From: Paenibacillus qinlingensis
GTDB lineage: Bacteria > Bacillota > Bacilli > Paenibacillales > NBRC-103111
Assembly: GCF_013204845.1 (NCBI RefSeq)
Contig: NZ_JABMKY010000001.1
Location: 496,001-560,000, forward strand
Direction: 5' to 3'
DNA length: 64,000 bases
The translations under genes and the position numbers were made by a program. Below, in pieces: positions 27,143 to 35,279 of this stretch (the first letter of the stretch is position 1; each line of letters starts with the position of its first letter). The notes beneath the pieces are model-generated. The model was not told the DNA's origin. It made no database searches and saw only the letters and a program-made list of their open reading frames with translations.

Positions 27143-27183
27143 GAGTACCCCTCCTCCTCACTTCTCACTATTTGCCACCTTCG

Positions 27184-27210
27184 TTAGCACTCGTATTTAG
27201 TGAGTGCTAA
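27184..27210 (-). promoter_or_regulatory. CIRCE operator (HrcA binding site)
   Basis: A perfect copy of the consensus: TTAGCACTC, 9-nt spacer, GAGTGCTAA. It lies at the expected transcription start of hrcA, so HrcA binding would block the whole hrcA-chaperonin-grpE-dnaK-dnaJ operon. Confidence 0.98.
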
Positions 27211-27219
27211 ATCCTAATA

Positions 27220-27246
27220 CAAAAATAACAGACCCTAAGGTCTGTT
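27220..27246 (-). terminator. Terminator of the GNAT gene
   Basis: Perfect stem AACAGACC/GGTCTGTT with a 4-nt loop followed by ATTTTTG on the minus strand, 7 nt past the GNAT stop. It occupies the same bases as the heat-shock promoter spacer. Confidence 0.75.
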
Positions 27247-27251
27247 GTCAA
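27222..27251 (-). promoter_or_regulatory. SigA promoter of the heat-shock operon
   Basis: TTGACA (27251-27246) and TATTTT (27227-27222) are 18 bp apart on the minus strand; the start would fall 4-6 nt before the CIRCE. The -35 touches the stop of the upstream GNAT gene, and the spacer coincides with a GNAT terminator hairpin. Confidence 0.65.
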
Positions 27252-27252
27252 G

Positions 27253-27726
27253 TCAATCCAAACGTTTAAGTACGGCGATTTCGTCGCAACAATACTGTTT
27301 TTTGCAATGCATGCAGTCTCTCCAAACCTTCTCAGGAAAAATCTCCTTCGGAACGAGTGTAAAGCCGTTTTTCTGAAAGAACGCCACTTCATAAGTAAGT
27401 GCCATAACTTTAATAATTCCTTGGCTTCTTGCCTCTTCAACTAAGAAGTTAACTAGCTTGCCACCGATTCCTTGACCCTTGTAGCCAGGCGTCATTCCAA
27501 GTGAGCGAATCTCAACAAGATCTGGCCCTAACCTCGTCAATGAACCGCAGCCTATTAATAGGCCATCGAATTCTGCGACAACAAACGTATCAATTTGATC
27601 TTGGAGCATTTCCTTGCTCCGCGGCAGCATGATGCCTTGCTTGGCATACCCCTGTATAATTTCAAAAAGCTTATCGATATCATCCACCGAAGCTTTTCTT
27701 ACGGATACCGTAGTTGATGTATTCAC
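27253..27726 (-). CDS. GNAT family N-acetyltransferase (ArgA-like)
   Basis: A 157-residue GNAT enzyme. Motif A of the acetyl-CoA site is GYKGQGIGGKLVNFLVEEA; the start VSVRKASVDDIDKLFEII is typical. The ending FPEKVWRDCMHCKKQYCCDE, with its cysteine cluster, is the pattern of short N-acetylglutamate synthase-type (ArgA-like) proteins, so glutamate acetylation for arginine synthesis is a reasonable guess. I choose GTG 27726 behind GGTGGGG; the earlier GTG at 27768 lies inside the hemW terminator. It is monocistronic, with a hairpin on each side, between hemW and hrcA. Confidence 0.8.
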   Translation of the reverse strand: MNTSTTVSVRKASVDDIDKLFEIIQGYAKQGIMLPRSKEMLQDQIDTFVVAEFDGLLIGCGSLTRLGPDLVEIRSLGMTPGYKGQGIGGKLVNFLVEEARSQGIIKVMALTYEVAFFQKNGFTLVPKEIFPEKVWRDCMHCKKQYCCDEIAVLKRLD

Positions 27727-27759
27727 GCTTCCCCACCCACCATTCGCACAAAAATGCAT

Positions 27760-27787
27760 AAAAGCCACGTTAGCGCTCTGCGGCTTT
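27760..27787 (-). terminator. Intrinsic terminator of hemW
   Basis: Minus-strand stem AAAGCC...GGCTTT with an inner AGCGCT palindrome, followed by TTATG; 80 nt past the hemW stop. The T-tract is short. Confidence 0.5.
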
Positions 27788-27867
27788 CCGCTGTTTCGCT
27801 TGTGGATTTATGTATAAATATACAACAATACGTATAAATGCACAAGCGTTTTTTGCGCGATTTCTGT

Positions 27868-29019
27868 TTAGCTTAAGAACGAAGCAAAGACTTCATTTCC
27901 TAACAAAATGCCGTGTTTCGATAGACGATATCCTTCCGGCGTTTGTTCAATCAGCCCTTTGTTAATCCAGCTTTGCAACGTAGTTCCGAAGTGGGATTCG
28001 ATCGTCTCTCCGAATTGATCCATGAAGTCCGTGCTACGCACACCTTCAAGAAGTCGCAGTCCAACCATCATAAAGTCTTCCATCGCTTCTTGGGGGGTAA
28101 CGTCGAATTGTTCCATGATCGGTAATCCCAGCTTCGTTGCATCAATGTAAGGTTGGATGCCCTTCACATTCACATGACGCTTACCATTCATATACCCGTG
28201 TGCACCTGCGCCTAATCCATAATAAGAGCGATTGCGCCAATACATCGTATTATGTCTGCTTTCGCGGCCTGGTTTGGCAAAGTTACTAATTTCATATTGT
28301 TTGTAACCCGCTCCCTCTAACCTTTTCATAATCAACTCATACATATCGACTTCCTCATCCTCACTCGGGAGCGGCAGTTGATTTTTGTTGAATAAAGTGT
28401 GGAATAAGGTGTTTTCTTCAACTTTCAAGCTGTAAATTGAATAATGCTGTAAATCAAGTGAGAGCGCCTCATCCAATGTTGCCTGCATGATATCCACTGT
28501 TTGCTTTGGAAGCCCGAACATCAGGTCAATCGATAAATTATCGAAGCCTAACTTCTTCGCATTAGCAATGCTTCTATGCACATCATCTGTATTATGAATA
28601 CGGCCGATAGCCGCGAGAATGTCATTGTTAAAAGATTGCACACCGAAGCTGATGCGATTTACACCGCCGGCTTTCATGACAGCAAGTTTATCTTCGTCCG
28701 TTGTTCCTGGGTTGGCTTCCATCGAAAATTCGACTTCTGTGCTATCTGCTGGGAAATACGTGCGTACGATACGCAAGAAGCGTTCCATTTGATCTGGAAG
28801 CAGCACCGTTGGCGTTCCCCCGCCTACAAAAATCGTCTCCACTTTCAGAGGAGGATGGTTGCGTACAGTAAGCTCCATTTCACGTTCAAGCGCATCTAGA
28901 TATTCCATCACAGGTTGACCCTTGAGCACGTAAGAGTTGAAGTCACAGTAATGACATTTATTTGTGCAAAAAGGGATATGAATGTACACCGCTGTAGGCG
29001 TTGTATAAGTAACTAACAT
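27868..29019 (-). CDS. hemW: Radical SAM heme chaperone HemW
   Basis: HemW is a radical-SAM protein that binds and delivers heme; it is often mislabelled as coproporphyrinogen III oxidase. The cluster motif is CTNKCHYCDF (Cys 18, 22, 25): the residue two after the last Cys is Phe, not the fourth Cys of true HemN. Also seen are FVGGGTPTVL, RISFGVQSFN and the C-terminal HemN_C domain. I start at ATG 29019 behind AAAGGAA (383 residues). It follows lepA by 84 nt, as in B. subtilis. Confidence 0.93.
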   Translation of the reverse strand: MLVTYTTPTAVYIHIPFCTNKCHYCDFNSYVLKGQPVMEYLDALEREMELTVRNHPPLKVETIFVGGGTPTVLLPDQMERFLRIVRTYFPADSTEVEFSMEANPGTTDEDKLAVMKAGGVNRISFGVQSFNNDILAAIGRIHNTDDVHRSIANAKKLGFDNLSIDLMFGLPKQTVDIMQATLDEALSLDLQHYSIYSLKVEENTLFHTLFNKNQLPLPSEDEEVDMYELIMKRLEGAGYKQYEISNFAKPGRESRHNTMYWRNRSYYGLGAGAHGYMNGKRHVNVKGIQPYIDATKLGLPIMEQFDVTPQEAMEDFMMVGLRLLEGVRSTDFMDQFGETIESHFGTTLQSWINKGLIEQTPEGYRLSKHGILLGNEVFASFLS

Positions 29020-29103
29020 AAGGGTATTCCTTTCTACTAGCTTGCGAATTGGAAAAAGCCAAGGGACAGCGTACGCTGCCACCCCAGCTTTTCGTTCTAA
29101 CAT

Positions 29104-30918
29104 CTATTCGTCGATTTTCAAAACAGCCATGAACGCTTCTTGCGGCACTTCTACACTACCGACCTGCTTCATGCGTTTTTTACCTTCTTTTTGCTTATCT
29201 AACAATTTACGCTTACGGGAAATGTCACCGCCGTAACACTTCGCAAGTACGTTCTTACGCATCGCTTTAACCGTTTCACGAGCCACGATTTTCTGTCCAA
29301 TGGCCGCTTGAATCGGCACCTCGAACATTTGCCGCGGGATAAGCTCCTTGAGCTTATCACAAATGATTTTACCGCGATGATAAGCGGTATCACGGTGAAC
29401 GATGAAGGATAACGCATCCACTTGCTCGGAATTAAGCAAAATATCCATTTTCACAAGATTGGATTTCTTATAGCCACTAACTTCATAGTCGAAGGAAGCA
29501 TAGCCCTTCGTACGTGACTTCAGCATATCGAAGAAATCATAGACAATCTCTGATAGTGGAATCTCGTAAGTCAATGTAACACGATTCGTATCTAAGTATT
29601 CCATATTCATATATTCACCGCGTTTACCTTGGCAAAGCTCCATAATTGTACCCACATAATCATTAGGCACGATGACAGAAGCTTTCACGTAAGGCTCTTC
29701 AACGAAATCAATTCGTTGTGGATCCGGATAGTTCGATGGATTGTCAATTTCCATGACATCACCATTCGTTAACGTAATCCGGTAAATAACACTCGGTGCC
29801 GTCGTGATCAACGGAATATTGAATTCACGCTCGATACGCTCTTGAATGATTTCCATGTGCAAGAGTCCTAAGAATCCGCAACGGAAGCCGAAGCCTAATG
29901 CCGTCGAGGTTTCCGGCTCGAAACGCAAGGAAGCGTCATTCAGTTCAAGCTTTTGCAGCGCTTCACGCAGATCGTTGTAATCAGTTGTTTCAATTGGATA
30001 CAATCCGCAGAAAACCATTGGGTTAATCCGACGGTAACCTGGCAGCGCTTCTGGTGAAGGGCGATCTGCTTCTGTCACGGTGTCACCGACACGCGTGTCT
30101 CCAACATTTTTAATACCAGCAACGATAAAACCAACGTCTCCGACCTCTAGGGAAGGAACCGACGACATTCTTGGTTTGAACGCACCTACTTCAATTACTT
30201 CAAATACTTTGCCTGTTGCCATCATTTTAATTTTGGAACCCGCTTTGATCGAACCATCAACGACACGCACATATACGATTACACCTTTGTAACTATCGTA
30301 ATGGGAGTCGAAAATCAATGCTTTGAGCGGTGCATCAGGATTACCTTGTGGAGCCGGTACTTTCAGGCAAATTTGTTCGATAATCTCTTTAATGCCGATC
30401 CCCGCTTTAGCTGAAGCATGTACAGCATCGCTAGCGTCAAGCCCGATCACATCTTCGATCTCTTGCTTTACTTTATCAGGGTCCGCACTTGGTAAATCAA
30501 TTTTATTGATAACAGGTAAAATTTCTAAGTTATTTTCCAATGCGAGATATACGTTTGCCAGTGTTTGAGCTTCAATTCCTTGAGCCGCATCAACAACCAA
30601 CAATGCACCCTCACAAGCCGCTAGGCTTCGTGAAACCTCATAAGTAAAGTCGACGTGTCCTGGTGTATCAATCAAGTTAAGGATGTAGTCCACACCATCG
30701 TCAGCGCGGTAACCTAATCGCACCGCTTGAAGTTTAATCGTAATTCCACGTTCACGCTCTAGATCCATCTGGTCGAGAACTTGCTCTTGCATCTCTCGTG
30801 AAGACAATGCACCTGTATATTCCAGAATACGATCAGCTAGAGTTGATTTACCGTGATCGATATGAGCGATAATTGAAAAGTTGCGAATTCTTTGTTGTCT
30901 TTCTCGAATGTCCGTCAT
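29104..30918 (-). CDS. lepA: Elongation factor 4 (LepA)
   Basis: LepA is a translational GTPase that can back-translocate ribosomes and aids initiation and assembly. The 604 residues show G1 [14 protein letters not shown] (near 18-31), the switch [24 protein letters not shown], the EF-G-like domains, and the LepA-specific C-terminal domain with [20 protein letters not shown]. It lies between yqxA and hemW, the conserved Bacillales order. Confidence 0.98.
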   Translation of the reverse strand: MTDIRERQQRIRNFSIIAHIDHGKSTLADRILEYTGALSSREMQEQVLDQMDLERERGITIKLQAVRLGYRADDGVDYILNLIDTPGHVDFTYEVSRSLAACEGALLVVDAAQGIEAQTLANVYLALENNLEILPVINKIDLPSADPDKVKQEIEDVIGLDASDAVHASAKAGIGIKEIIEQICLKVPAPQGNPDAPLKALIFDSHYDSYKGVIVYVRVVDGSIKAGSKIKMMATGKVFEVIEVGAFKPRMSSVPSLEVGDVGFIVAGIKNVGDTRVGDTVTEADRPSPEALPGYRRINPMVFCGLYPIETTDYNDLREALQKLELNDASLRFEPETSTALGFGFRCGFLGLLHMEIIQERIEREFNIPLITTAPSVIYRITLTNGDVMEIDNPSNYPDPQRIDFVEEPYVKASVIVPNDYVGTIMELCQGKRGEYMNMEYLDTNRVTLTYEIPLSEIVYDFFDMLKSRTKGYASFDYEVSGYKKSNLVKMDILLNSEQVDALSFIVHRDTAYHRGKIICDKLKELIPRQMFEVPIQAAIGQKIVARETVKAMRKNVLAKCYGGDISRKRKLLDKQKEGKKRMKQVGSVEVPQEAFMAVLKIDE

Positions 30919-30991
30919 GCTAAAGACTAACCCCCACTACATGCAAATAATTTTCATTATAGCAGTTGTGGGAAGTCGGAGCAATGCACAC

Positions 30992-31384
30992 CTAGCCTTT
31001 GCCTAAAACAGCATCAAACAAAGAAATAAACAATTTAATCCCATGGTGCGCTGTAATCTGTAAAAGATCACCTAGTTTATTCCCTACTCGGTTCAAAGAA
31101 TTATCATGAATGGCAACAGGTTCAGCCTGTGGCTCTGTCGTCTGTTTCCCTTTTATCACAGTGTCTTTACCAAGTGGCGTAGGTGTGGGTGTTGTTTTGG
31201 CAACCGTCGTCACCACTTTTCCCGGCGCTTTCGTTGGAGCAACTTGTTGGGCTGCTTTGGAGGAAGGCTGAGGACCTTCTATGCGTTCCATGCCGCTGGA
31301 TGCTAAACTGACGCCGAACAAGATACAAAACAGCAGCAAGAGTCCAAATAAGCCTACCTTGATATAAAAGTGCCTCAGCCTCAT
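30992..31384 (-). CDS. yqxA: YqxA family (DUF3679) membrane-anchored protein
   Basis: A 130-residue protein with one N-terminal membrane helix (LFGLLLLFCILFGVSLA, about 13-29), a Thr/Pro/Lys-rich linker (about 35-85) and a short C-terminal amphipathic part (LNRVGNKLGDLLQITAHHG). Sequence alone is weakly informative, but its place between spoIIP and lepA is exactly that of B. subtilis yqxA, and the layout fits. It is 28 nt downstream of spoIIP and probably expressed with it. Function unknown. Confidence 0.75.
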   Translation of the reverse strand: MRLRHFYIKVGLFGLLLLFCILFGVSLASSGMERIEGPQPSSKAAQQVAPTKAPGKVVTTVAKTTPTPTPLGKDTVIKGKQTTEPQAEPVAIHDNSLNRVGNKLGDLLQITAHHGIKLFISLFDAVLGKG

Positions 31385-31412
31385 TTTATTCCCTCCTCCA
31401 TGGTTTACTCGC

Positions 31413-32639
31413 TTACGAGTTTTTAGGTGTAGTCACGGGTGCATCCACTTTTTTCGCGTTCAAAATAACTTCCGATATCGCTTCAGCAAGCCAATCTGTT
31501 GTCCGGTAGCATTCCTCTAGGGTATTGTAAGGACCTCCAACCTCAATCAAAATACTGTTCGGCGAAATGTTTTGGTTGTACAGCCCATTGCCCTCGCTGG
31601 CTTCTTTCGCATGAATTCCCTTCGAGACGCCTGGGTGCTTCTCTTCCAGCACTTGATGAATTTTTCTAGCAAATTCCTCATTCTTTTTCCAGTTTGGGTT
31701 TTTTCCGCCGATTATAAAATACACCTGTGCGACATCCTTGCCTTCAATCGTGGCTGTTGTTTTACTACGTGCTGCTGAATCGCGATGAATATCGAAGAAA
31801 TACTGCAGATCCTTATGCGACGTCATTGCTTCCTGAAGCGTTTTGGCCGAATACTTGTAGGAATACGGATATTCAAACCCTTTAACAGTACTCGGATAAA
31901 CAGTCGAAGAATGCACAGCACCAATGCCATCTCTCTCTAAATTCTGAGCTAACCGTTGACCGACGGAGATGATATTCACTTTATCACTGTAGGCTTTATC
32001 TGGATCTGTAACACCTTTCAGCTCTGGTAAAAAGGACTCATTACTATGTGTTTGATAGATAAATGCAATATTATCGCCAGCTGTTTTCGGTGGTTGTGCA
32101 ACTGCGTTTGGTGAAGGGGATGAAGAGCTAATAGGTGTCGGCTCTACGGATGGCGTTGGCTGTGGAAATCTGGCTTCCGCTTCCAAATCACTTGATATTG
32201 GATTTAGATCATAGGGGGCACTTGGATTCGTTTCGCTCCCTCTTACCAATACCGTCGATTTGTTCAATTCCATGCCTGGCACTTCACTAGCTACTAAGCT
32301 CTTAGGATCACTTGGATTAATATCCGTCATCATCTGAAAAGCGAAGTGAAACACATTGTGCTGGGAGAAAGTGAACTTTTTCTGATCCTTATTTAAATGA
32401 GGGACTTCCATACCCAACATATCGATAAAAAACTGATTCGTGACAGAAGCGGCGAGACCTTTCATGGATGAAACAGGCGATGTGGACATTAATCGGCTTT
32501 GCAGGACGCCACCCAGACCAATTAGAACGAATAGAGCTAAGGTCGAGGTGCTGAGGACAATAAACGTTTTCCCGACGGAACTGGCGCTCTGAAAGGTTTT
32601 GCGAACTTGGCTGAAATTCCATGTGGCTGTCCATTTCAT
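31413..32639 (-). CDS. spoIIP: Stage II sporulation protein P
   Basis: SpoIIP is a membrane-anchored cell-wall amidase/endopeptidase of the SpoIID-SpoIIM-SpoIIP engulfment machine. One membrane helix lies near residues 27-47; a Pro/Ser-rich linker leads to the catalytic domain with AFIYQTHSNESFLPEL, VGQRLAQNLERDGIGAVHS, YFFDIHRDSAARS and SILIEVGGPYNTLEE, which hold the zinc-binding His/Glu residues. AGGAGG lies 11 nt before the ATG, slightly far. An overlapping ATG 10 nt upstream is out of frame. gpr lies upstream as in B. subtilis. Confidence 0.95.
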   Translation of the reverse strand: MKWTATWNFSQVRKTFQSASSVGKTFIVLSTSTLALFVLIGLGGVLQSRLMSTSPVSSMKGLAASVTNQFFIDMLGMEVPHLNKDQKKFTFSQHNVFHFAFQMMTDINPSDPKSLVASEVPGMELNKSTVLVRGSETNPSAPYDLNPISSDLEAEARFPQPTPSVEPTPISSSSPSPNAVAQPPKTAGDNIAFIYQTHSNESFLPELKGVTDPDKAYSDKVNIISVGQRLAQNLERDGIGAVHSSTVYPSTVKGFEYPYSYKYSAKTLQEAMTSHKDLQYFFDIHRDSAARSKTTATIEGKDVAQVYFIIGGKNPNWKKNEEFARKIHQVLEEKHPGVSKGIHAKEASEGNGLYNQNISPNSILIEVGGPYNTLEECYRTTDWLAEAISEVILNAKKVDAPVTTPKNS

Positions 32640-32775
32640 AGTTACCCATGCCTCCTAAACTATCTTAATTCAATCTATGAAACGAGCTCGAACGATAGAA
32701 CTAGTTTTCACTAGATTTTTTTAATAGAAAAGGATGGTAGGTTCTCGACCTGAATATACTAGGCAGCTCCAACGC

Positions 32776-32812
32776 CAAAAAGAACTGCTCCCACGTAAGT
32801 AGGCTCAGTTCT
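32776..32812 (-). terminator. Intrinsic terminator of gpr
   Basis: Minus-strand stem AGAACTG/CAGTTCT followed by TTTTTGG, 10 nt past the gpr stop. Confidence 0.8.
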
Positions 32813-32821
32813 CTCGTTTCA

Positions 32822-33820
32822 TTAATGCGTATATGCAGCTACGTTGTCTACATCTACGGCGTCATGTAAAGCCGCATTCAAGCCGCTGGCGATGATATTG
32901 GCAATATCCTCAATAAACTGGTCAATCTCCTTTGGTGTCACGAGTAAATCGTGCCCTACGGGGTTTAGCACCTCTTTGACAAGCTGCAGCCGCTCGTCTT
33001 CGTTGATATTGTCCAGAAGTCCGAATATCTGCCCCGTGTTGCTCGTTTGACCGCTGAAATGCTTCTGCATCAGATCAAAAGCATTATTAACAATGGTTGA
33101 TGCATAGACAACCGTTGGTACGCCAATCGCAATAACAGGAATACCCAACTGCTCCTTCGTCAAGCCTTTGCGTTTGTTGCCGATTCCTGATCCCGGGTGA
33201 ATGCCGGTATCCGCAATCTGAATGGTCGTGTTGACACGATCCAAGGATCTAGAGGCCAGTGCATCTATGGCGATGATGAAATCAGGTTTAGATTTATCCA
33301 CAATTCCTTGTACAATGTCGCTGCTTTCTATTCCCGTCGTACCAAGAACTCCAGGGGCAACAGCACTCACGGCTCGATAGCCCGGGCTTACATCCTCGGG
33401 AACCAGTTCAAAGTAATGGCGCGTAACCATGATATTTTCAACGACGAGAGGCCCCAAGGCATCGGGAGTCACATTGCCATTGCCCAGTCCAATAATCAGT
33501 GCTTTCGCATTTTTCGGAATACCGACTTGCCGCAAAAACTGCTCAAACTCCTGAGCGAGTTTCGTGGCCACGCGATCTTGAAGCTGACTGTCTTTCTCCC
33601 GCAGTGCAGGTACCTCAATCGTTATATAATGACCCAGAAGCTTACCAAGTGCTTTGGAGCCTTCTTCGTTCAGGACGTTTATTTTGGTTACGCGAATCCC
33701 GTTTTCCCGTGTGAACTCCTGCTCAATACCAGGAATCGGTTGCCCCTGATTGGCTGCATGGGCCATATCCCTTGCATCGAGTGCAAGATCGGTCTGTGTG
33801 TTAAATATGCCTAAGTCCAT
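32822..33820 (-). CDS. gpr: GPR endopeptidase (spore protease)
   Basis: GPR starts degradation of small acid-soluble proteins when spores germinate; it is made as a zymogen in the forespore. The 332 residues show the A25 peptidase pattern: FNTQTDLALDARDMA at the start (propeptide cleaved in this region), LIIGLGNGNVTPDALGP, VAPGVLGTTGIES, FIIAIDALASRSLDRVNTTI and DTGIHPGSGIGNKRKGL. A sigma-G-type promoter lies upstream and AAGGGG before the ATG, matching its known forespore expression. Confidence 0.96.
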   Translation of the reverse strand: MDLGIFNTQTDLALDARDMAHAANQGQPIPGIEQEFTRENGIRVTKINVLNEEGSKALGKLLGHYITIEVPALREKDSQLQDRVATKLAQEFEQFLRQVGIPKNAKALIIGLGNGNVTPDALGPLVVENIMVTRHYFELVPEDVSPGYRAVSAVAPGVLGTTGIESSDIVQGIVDKSKPDFIIAIDALASRSLDRVNTTIQIADTGIHPGSGIGNKRKGLTKEQLGIPVIAIGVPTVVYASTIVNNAFDLMQKHFSGQTSNTGQIFGLLDNINEDERLQLVKEVLNPVGHDLLVTPKEIDQFIEDIANIIASGLNAALHDAVDVDNVAAYTH

Positions 33821-33854
33821 TGGAGGTCCCCTTTCATACTTGCGCTGTGTTGCT

Positions 33855-33884
33855 TATTGTGTGACAGATGCCGCGGGGTTATGC
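33855..33884 (-). promoter_or_regulatory. Sigma-G-type promoter of gpr
   Basis: GCATA (33884-33880) and CACAATA (33861-33855) are separated by 18 bp on the minus strand. This fits the forespore sigma-G pattern GHATR-18-CATXHTA with one mismatch, 35 nt from the gpr ATG. gpr is a known sigma-G/F target. Confidence 0.65.
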
Positions 33885-33888
33885 AGAG

Positions 33889-33913
33889 ATAAAGACCACT
33901 GAAAACCTATTGA
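33889..33913 (+). repeat. 25-bp direct repeat, left copy
   Basis: Starts ATAAAGACCACTGAAA and ends CCTATTGA; identical over 25 bp to 35153-35177. The two copies bracket the nuclease-like gene between gpr and rpsT. Confidence 0.95.
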
Positions 33914-34008
33914 TTTGAAAATCGGAGACTTGTAAATGCCTTGTCAGAATTGCAAGGTGATGATATTCTCAATGTAACCAAACAAGTTAGATCTTCACAC
34001 GCAAAGCA

Positions 34009-34058
34009 TGCGCCGTTTCCATTACTCCTTGGAGTTGTGGGACGGCGCTATTTTTATT
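34009..34058 (+). terminator. Terminator-like hairpin in the leader of the nuclease-like gene
   Basis: GCGCCGT (34009-34015) pairs with ACGGCGC (34042-34048), with an inner CTCC/GGAG stem, and is followed by TATTTTTATT. It ends about 12 nt before the GTG I assign to the next gene, so it could attenuate that gene or end an upstream transcript. Confidence 0.6.
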
Positions 34059-34069
34059 GGGAATGGAGA

Positions 34070-34696
34070 GTGTTAAAAATAACATTACATCAATTTGATA
34101 GTGCACACAGAGAATGGTTGAACTCACATATATCCAAAAGAAAAGGTGAAGCTTTAAGGAAATTAAAGACTAGTCATGCTTTTGCTGAGATAGAGTTTCT
34201 GCGTTATCTATGGTGGAATGCATTTGGACATTTTAATTACTTGCATCCGGAGTATGAAATTGTTGACTTCATGGACGGTAAAAGATATCTCGATTTCGCC
34301 TATATCCGTTCGGGTATTCGCATTGCCTTTGAGATCGACCCTTACGGAACTCACTATGATAAAATGGATCGAAGACAATACTCAAATCAATGGGTGCGCC
34401 ATATGCACCTTGTGAACGACGGATGGATCATTGTACGAATCAGCTTAGATGATATCAGGGAACGACCACGTCTATGGCAAGCATTGCTCCTTCAGCTTAT
34501 TGGCAGATTATTTGGGGAACAAGAAACTACGGAAAGTCGGTTAAGTGGCCAAGAAAGAGATATTCTGCGGTTAGCCTTACGTTTGGATCGCCCGATTAAG
34601 CTCGTAGATGTTAAGGAAGTGCTGTGTTTCGGGTATGATACTGCGAGAAAACACATGAGGCTCTTAGAAGAGAAAAATGGCTCCATCCGGAAGTAA
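34070..34696 (+). CDS. PD-(D/E)XK nuclease-like protein with C-terminal winged helix
   Basis: A 208-residue protein not tied to a named gene. Residues 36-130 look like a DUF559/Vsr-type endonuclease fold: Glu40 in HAFAEIEF, Asp75 in RYLDFAYIR, Glu88 and Asp90 in RIAFEIDPYGTH, then DGWIIVRISLDDI. Residues 155-208 (LSGQERDILRLALR to DTARKHMRLLEE) look like a DNA-binding winged helix. The start is uncertain: GTG 34070 with weak TTGGGAA is where recognisable sequence begins, but the frame is open back to a TTG at 33941, across the hairpin. It sits alone between gpr and rpsT, inside a 25-bp direct repeat, which suggests insertion. The role (repair, defence or regulation) cannot be decided. Confidence 0.65.
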   Translation: MLKITLHQFDSAHREWLNSHISKRKGEALRKLKTSHAFAEIEFLRYLWWNAFGHFNYLHPEYEIVDFMDGKRYLDFAYIRSGIRIAFEIDPYGTHYDKMDRRQYSNQWVRHMHLVNDGWIIVRISLDDIRERPRLWQALLLQLIGRLFGEQETTESRLSGQERDILRLALRLDRPIKLVDVKEVLCFGYDTARKHMRLLEEKNGSIRK

Positions 34697-35152
34697 AAAA
34701 CGTGGTGAGAGTCCACTCTTGGATTGTAGATACGACTCGCACTCCTCCCTTGTTGTGAGGACATGCTAGTTTCCTGATACTGATACTGCATTAGCTACTG
34801 CTATTCTCCACTGCCACTCTCCTCCCACTCATTCCCTGCCCCAGCCAGTAAATCAGTCTCTATTGCCCCAATTAGTCCGATATTACCGAACTAATCTTAT
34901 ACTCTGCGTCTTCAGATCTTAATTAGTCCGGAATAGCCCAACTAAATCAACCCAAACAACCAATTCACAAGTAAAATAGCAAATTAGTTCGGCATAACCT
35001 GACTAATCGCTCTCCGTAGTAAGGAATCTTCGATTTAGTTCGGGGAAATCGGACTAATTGAAATTCCGAGTGACCGGATGCTGAAGTGAGCAGCAGCAAT
35101 TAAGTGAGTGGCAATGATTGAGTAACATCGTTCATGAACTGCCGAACAGCTA
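34697..35152. other. Spacer with four AATTAGTCCG-type inverted repeats
   Basis: No gene is visible here. Between 34869 and 35061 lie four units of a 25-28 bp inverted repeat: ATTAGTCCG-7-CGAACTAAT at 34870-34894, and related pairs at 34921-34946, 34980-35006 and 35032-35061. Arms are about 9-10 bp, loops 6-9 bp and variable. The same family occurs at about 6400-6590. Confidence 0.75.
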
Positions 35153-35177
35153 ATAAAGACCACTGAAAACCTATTGA
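35153..35177 (+). repeat. 25-bp direct repeat, right copy
   Basis: Perfect match to 33889-33913. It directly precedes the rpsT promoter. Confidence 0.95.
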
Positions 35178-35183
35178 CAGCTC

Positions 35184-35212
35184 TTGCAATTTGAAATATT
35201 GCGTGGTAGAAT
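35184..35212 (+). promoter_or_regulatory. SigA promoter of rpsT
   Basis: TTGCAA, 17-bp spacer, TAGAAT; the transcription start would be about 60 nt before the rpsT ATG. Confidence 0.75.
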
Positions 35213-35279
35213 ACTTAAAGTTGTCAGCAAACATACAAATGTAACGTTGAACGTGTTTTGTAAGTAGGAGGTGAATTTC

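Noticed and set aside
27868..29019. Oxygen-independent coproporphyrinogen III oxidase (HemN)
   Set aside because: The radical-SAM motif ends CxxCDF instead of CxxCxC, which marks HemW.
33197..33814. 205-residue plus-strand frame inside gpr
   Set aside because: Antisense to gpr, without a start site or recognisable motif.
33941..34069. N-terminal extension of the nuclease-like protein from a TTG start
   Set aside because: The extension crosses a terminator-like hairpin, has a poorly spaced ribosome binding site and no recognisable sequence; kept only as an alternative.
34869..35061. CRISPR array
   Set aside because: The repeats are inverted, imperfect, irregularly spaced and have no unique spacers of constant length; no cas genes are present.
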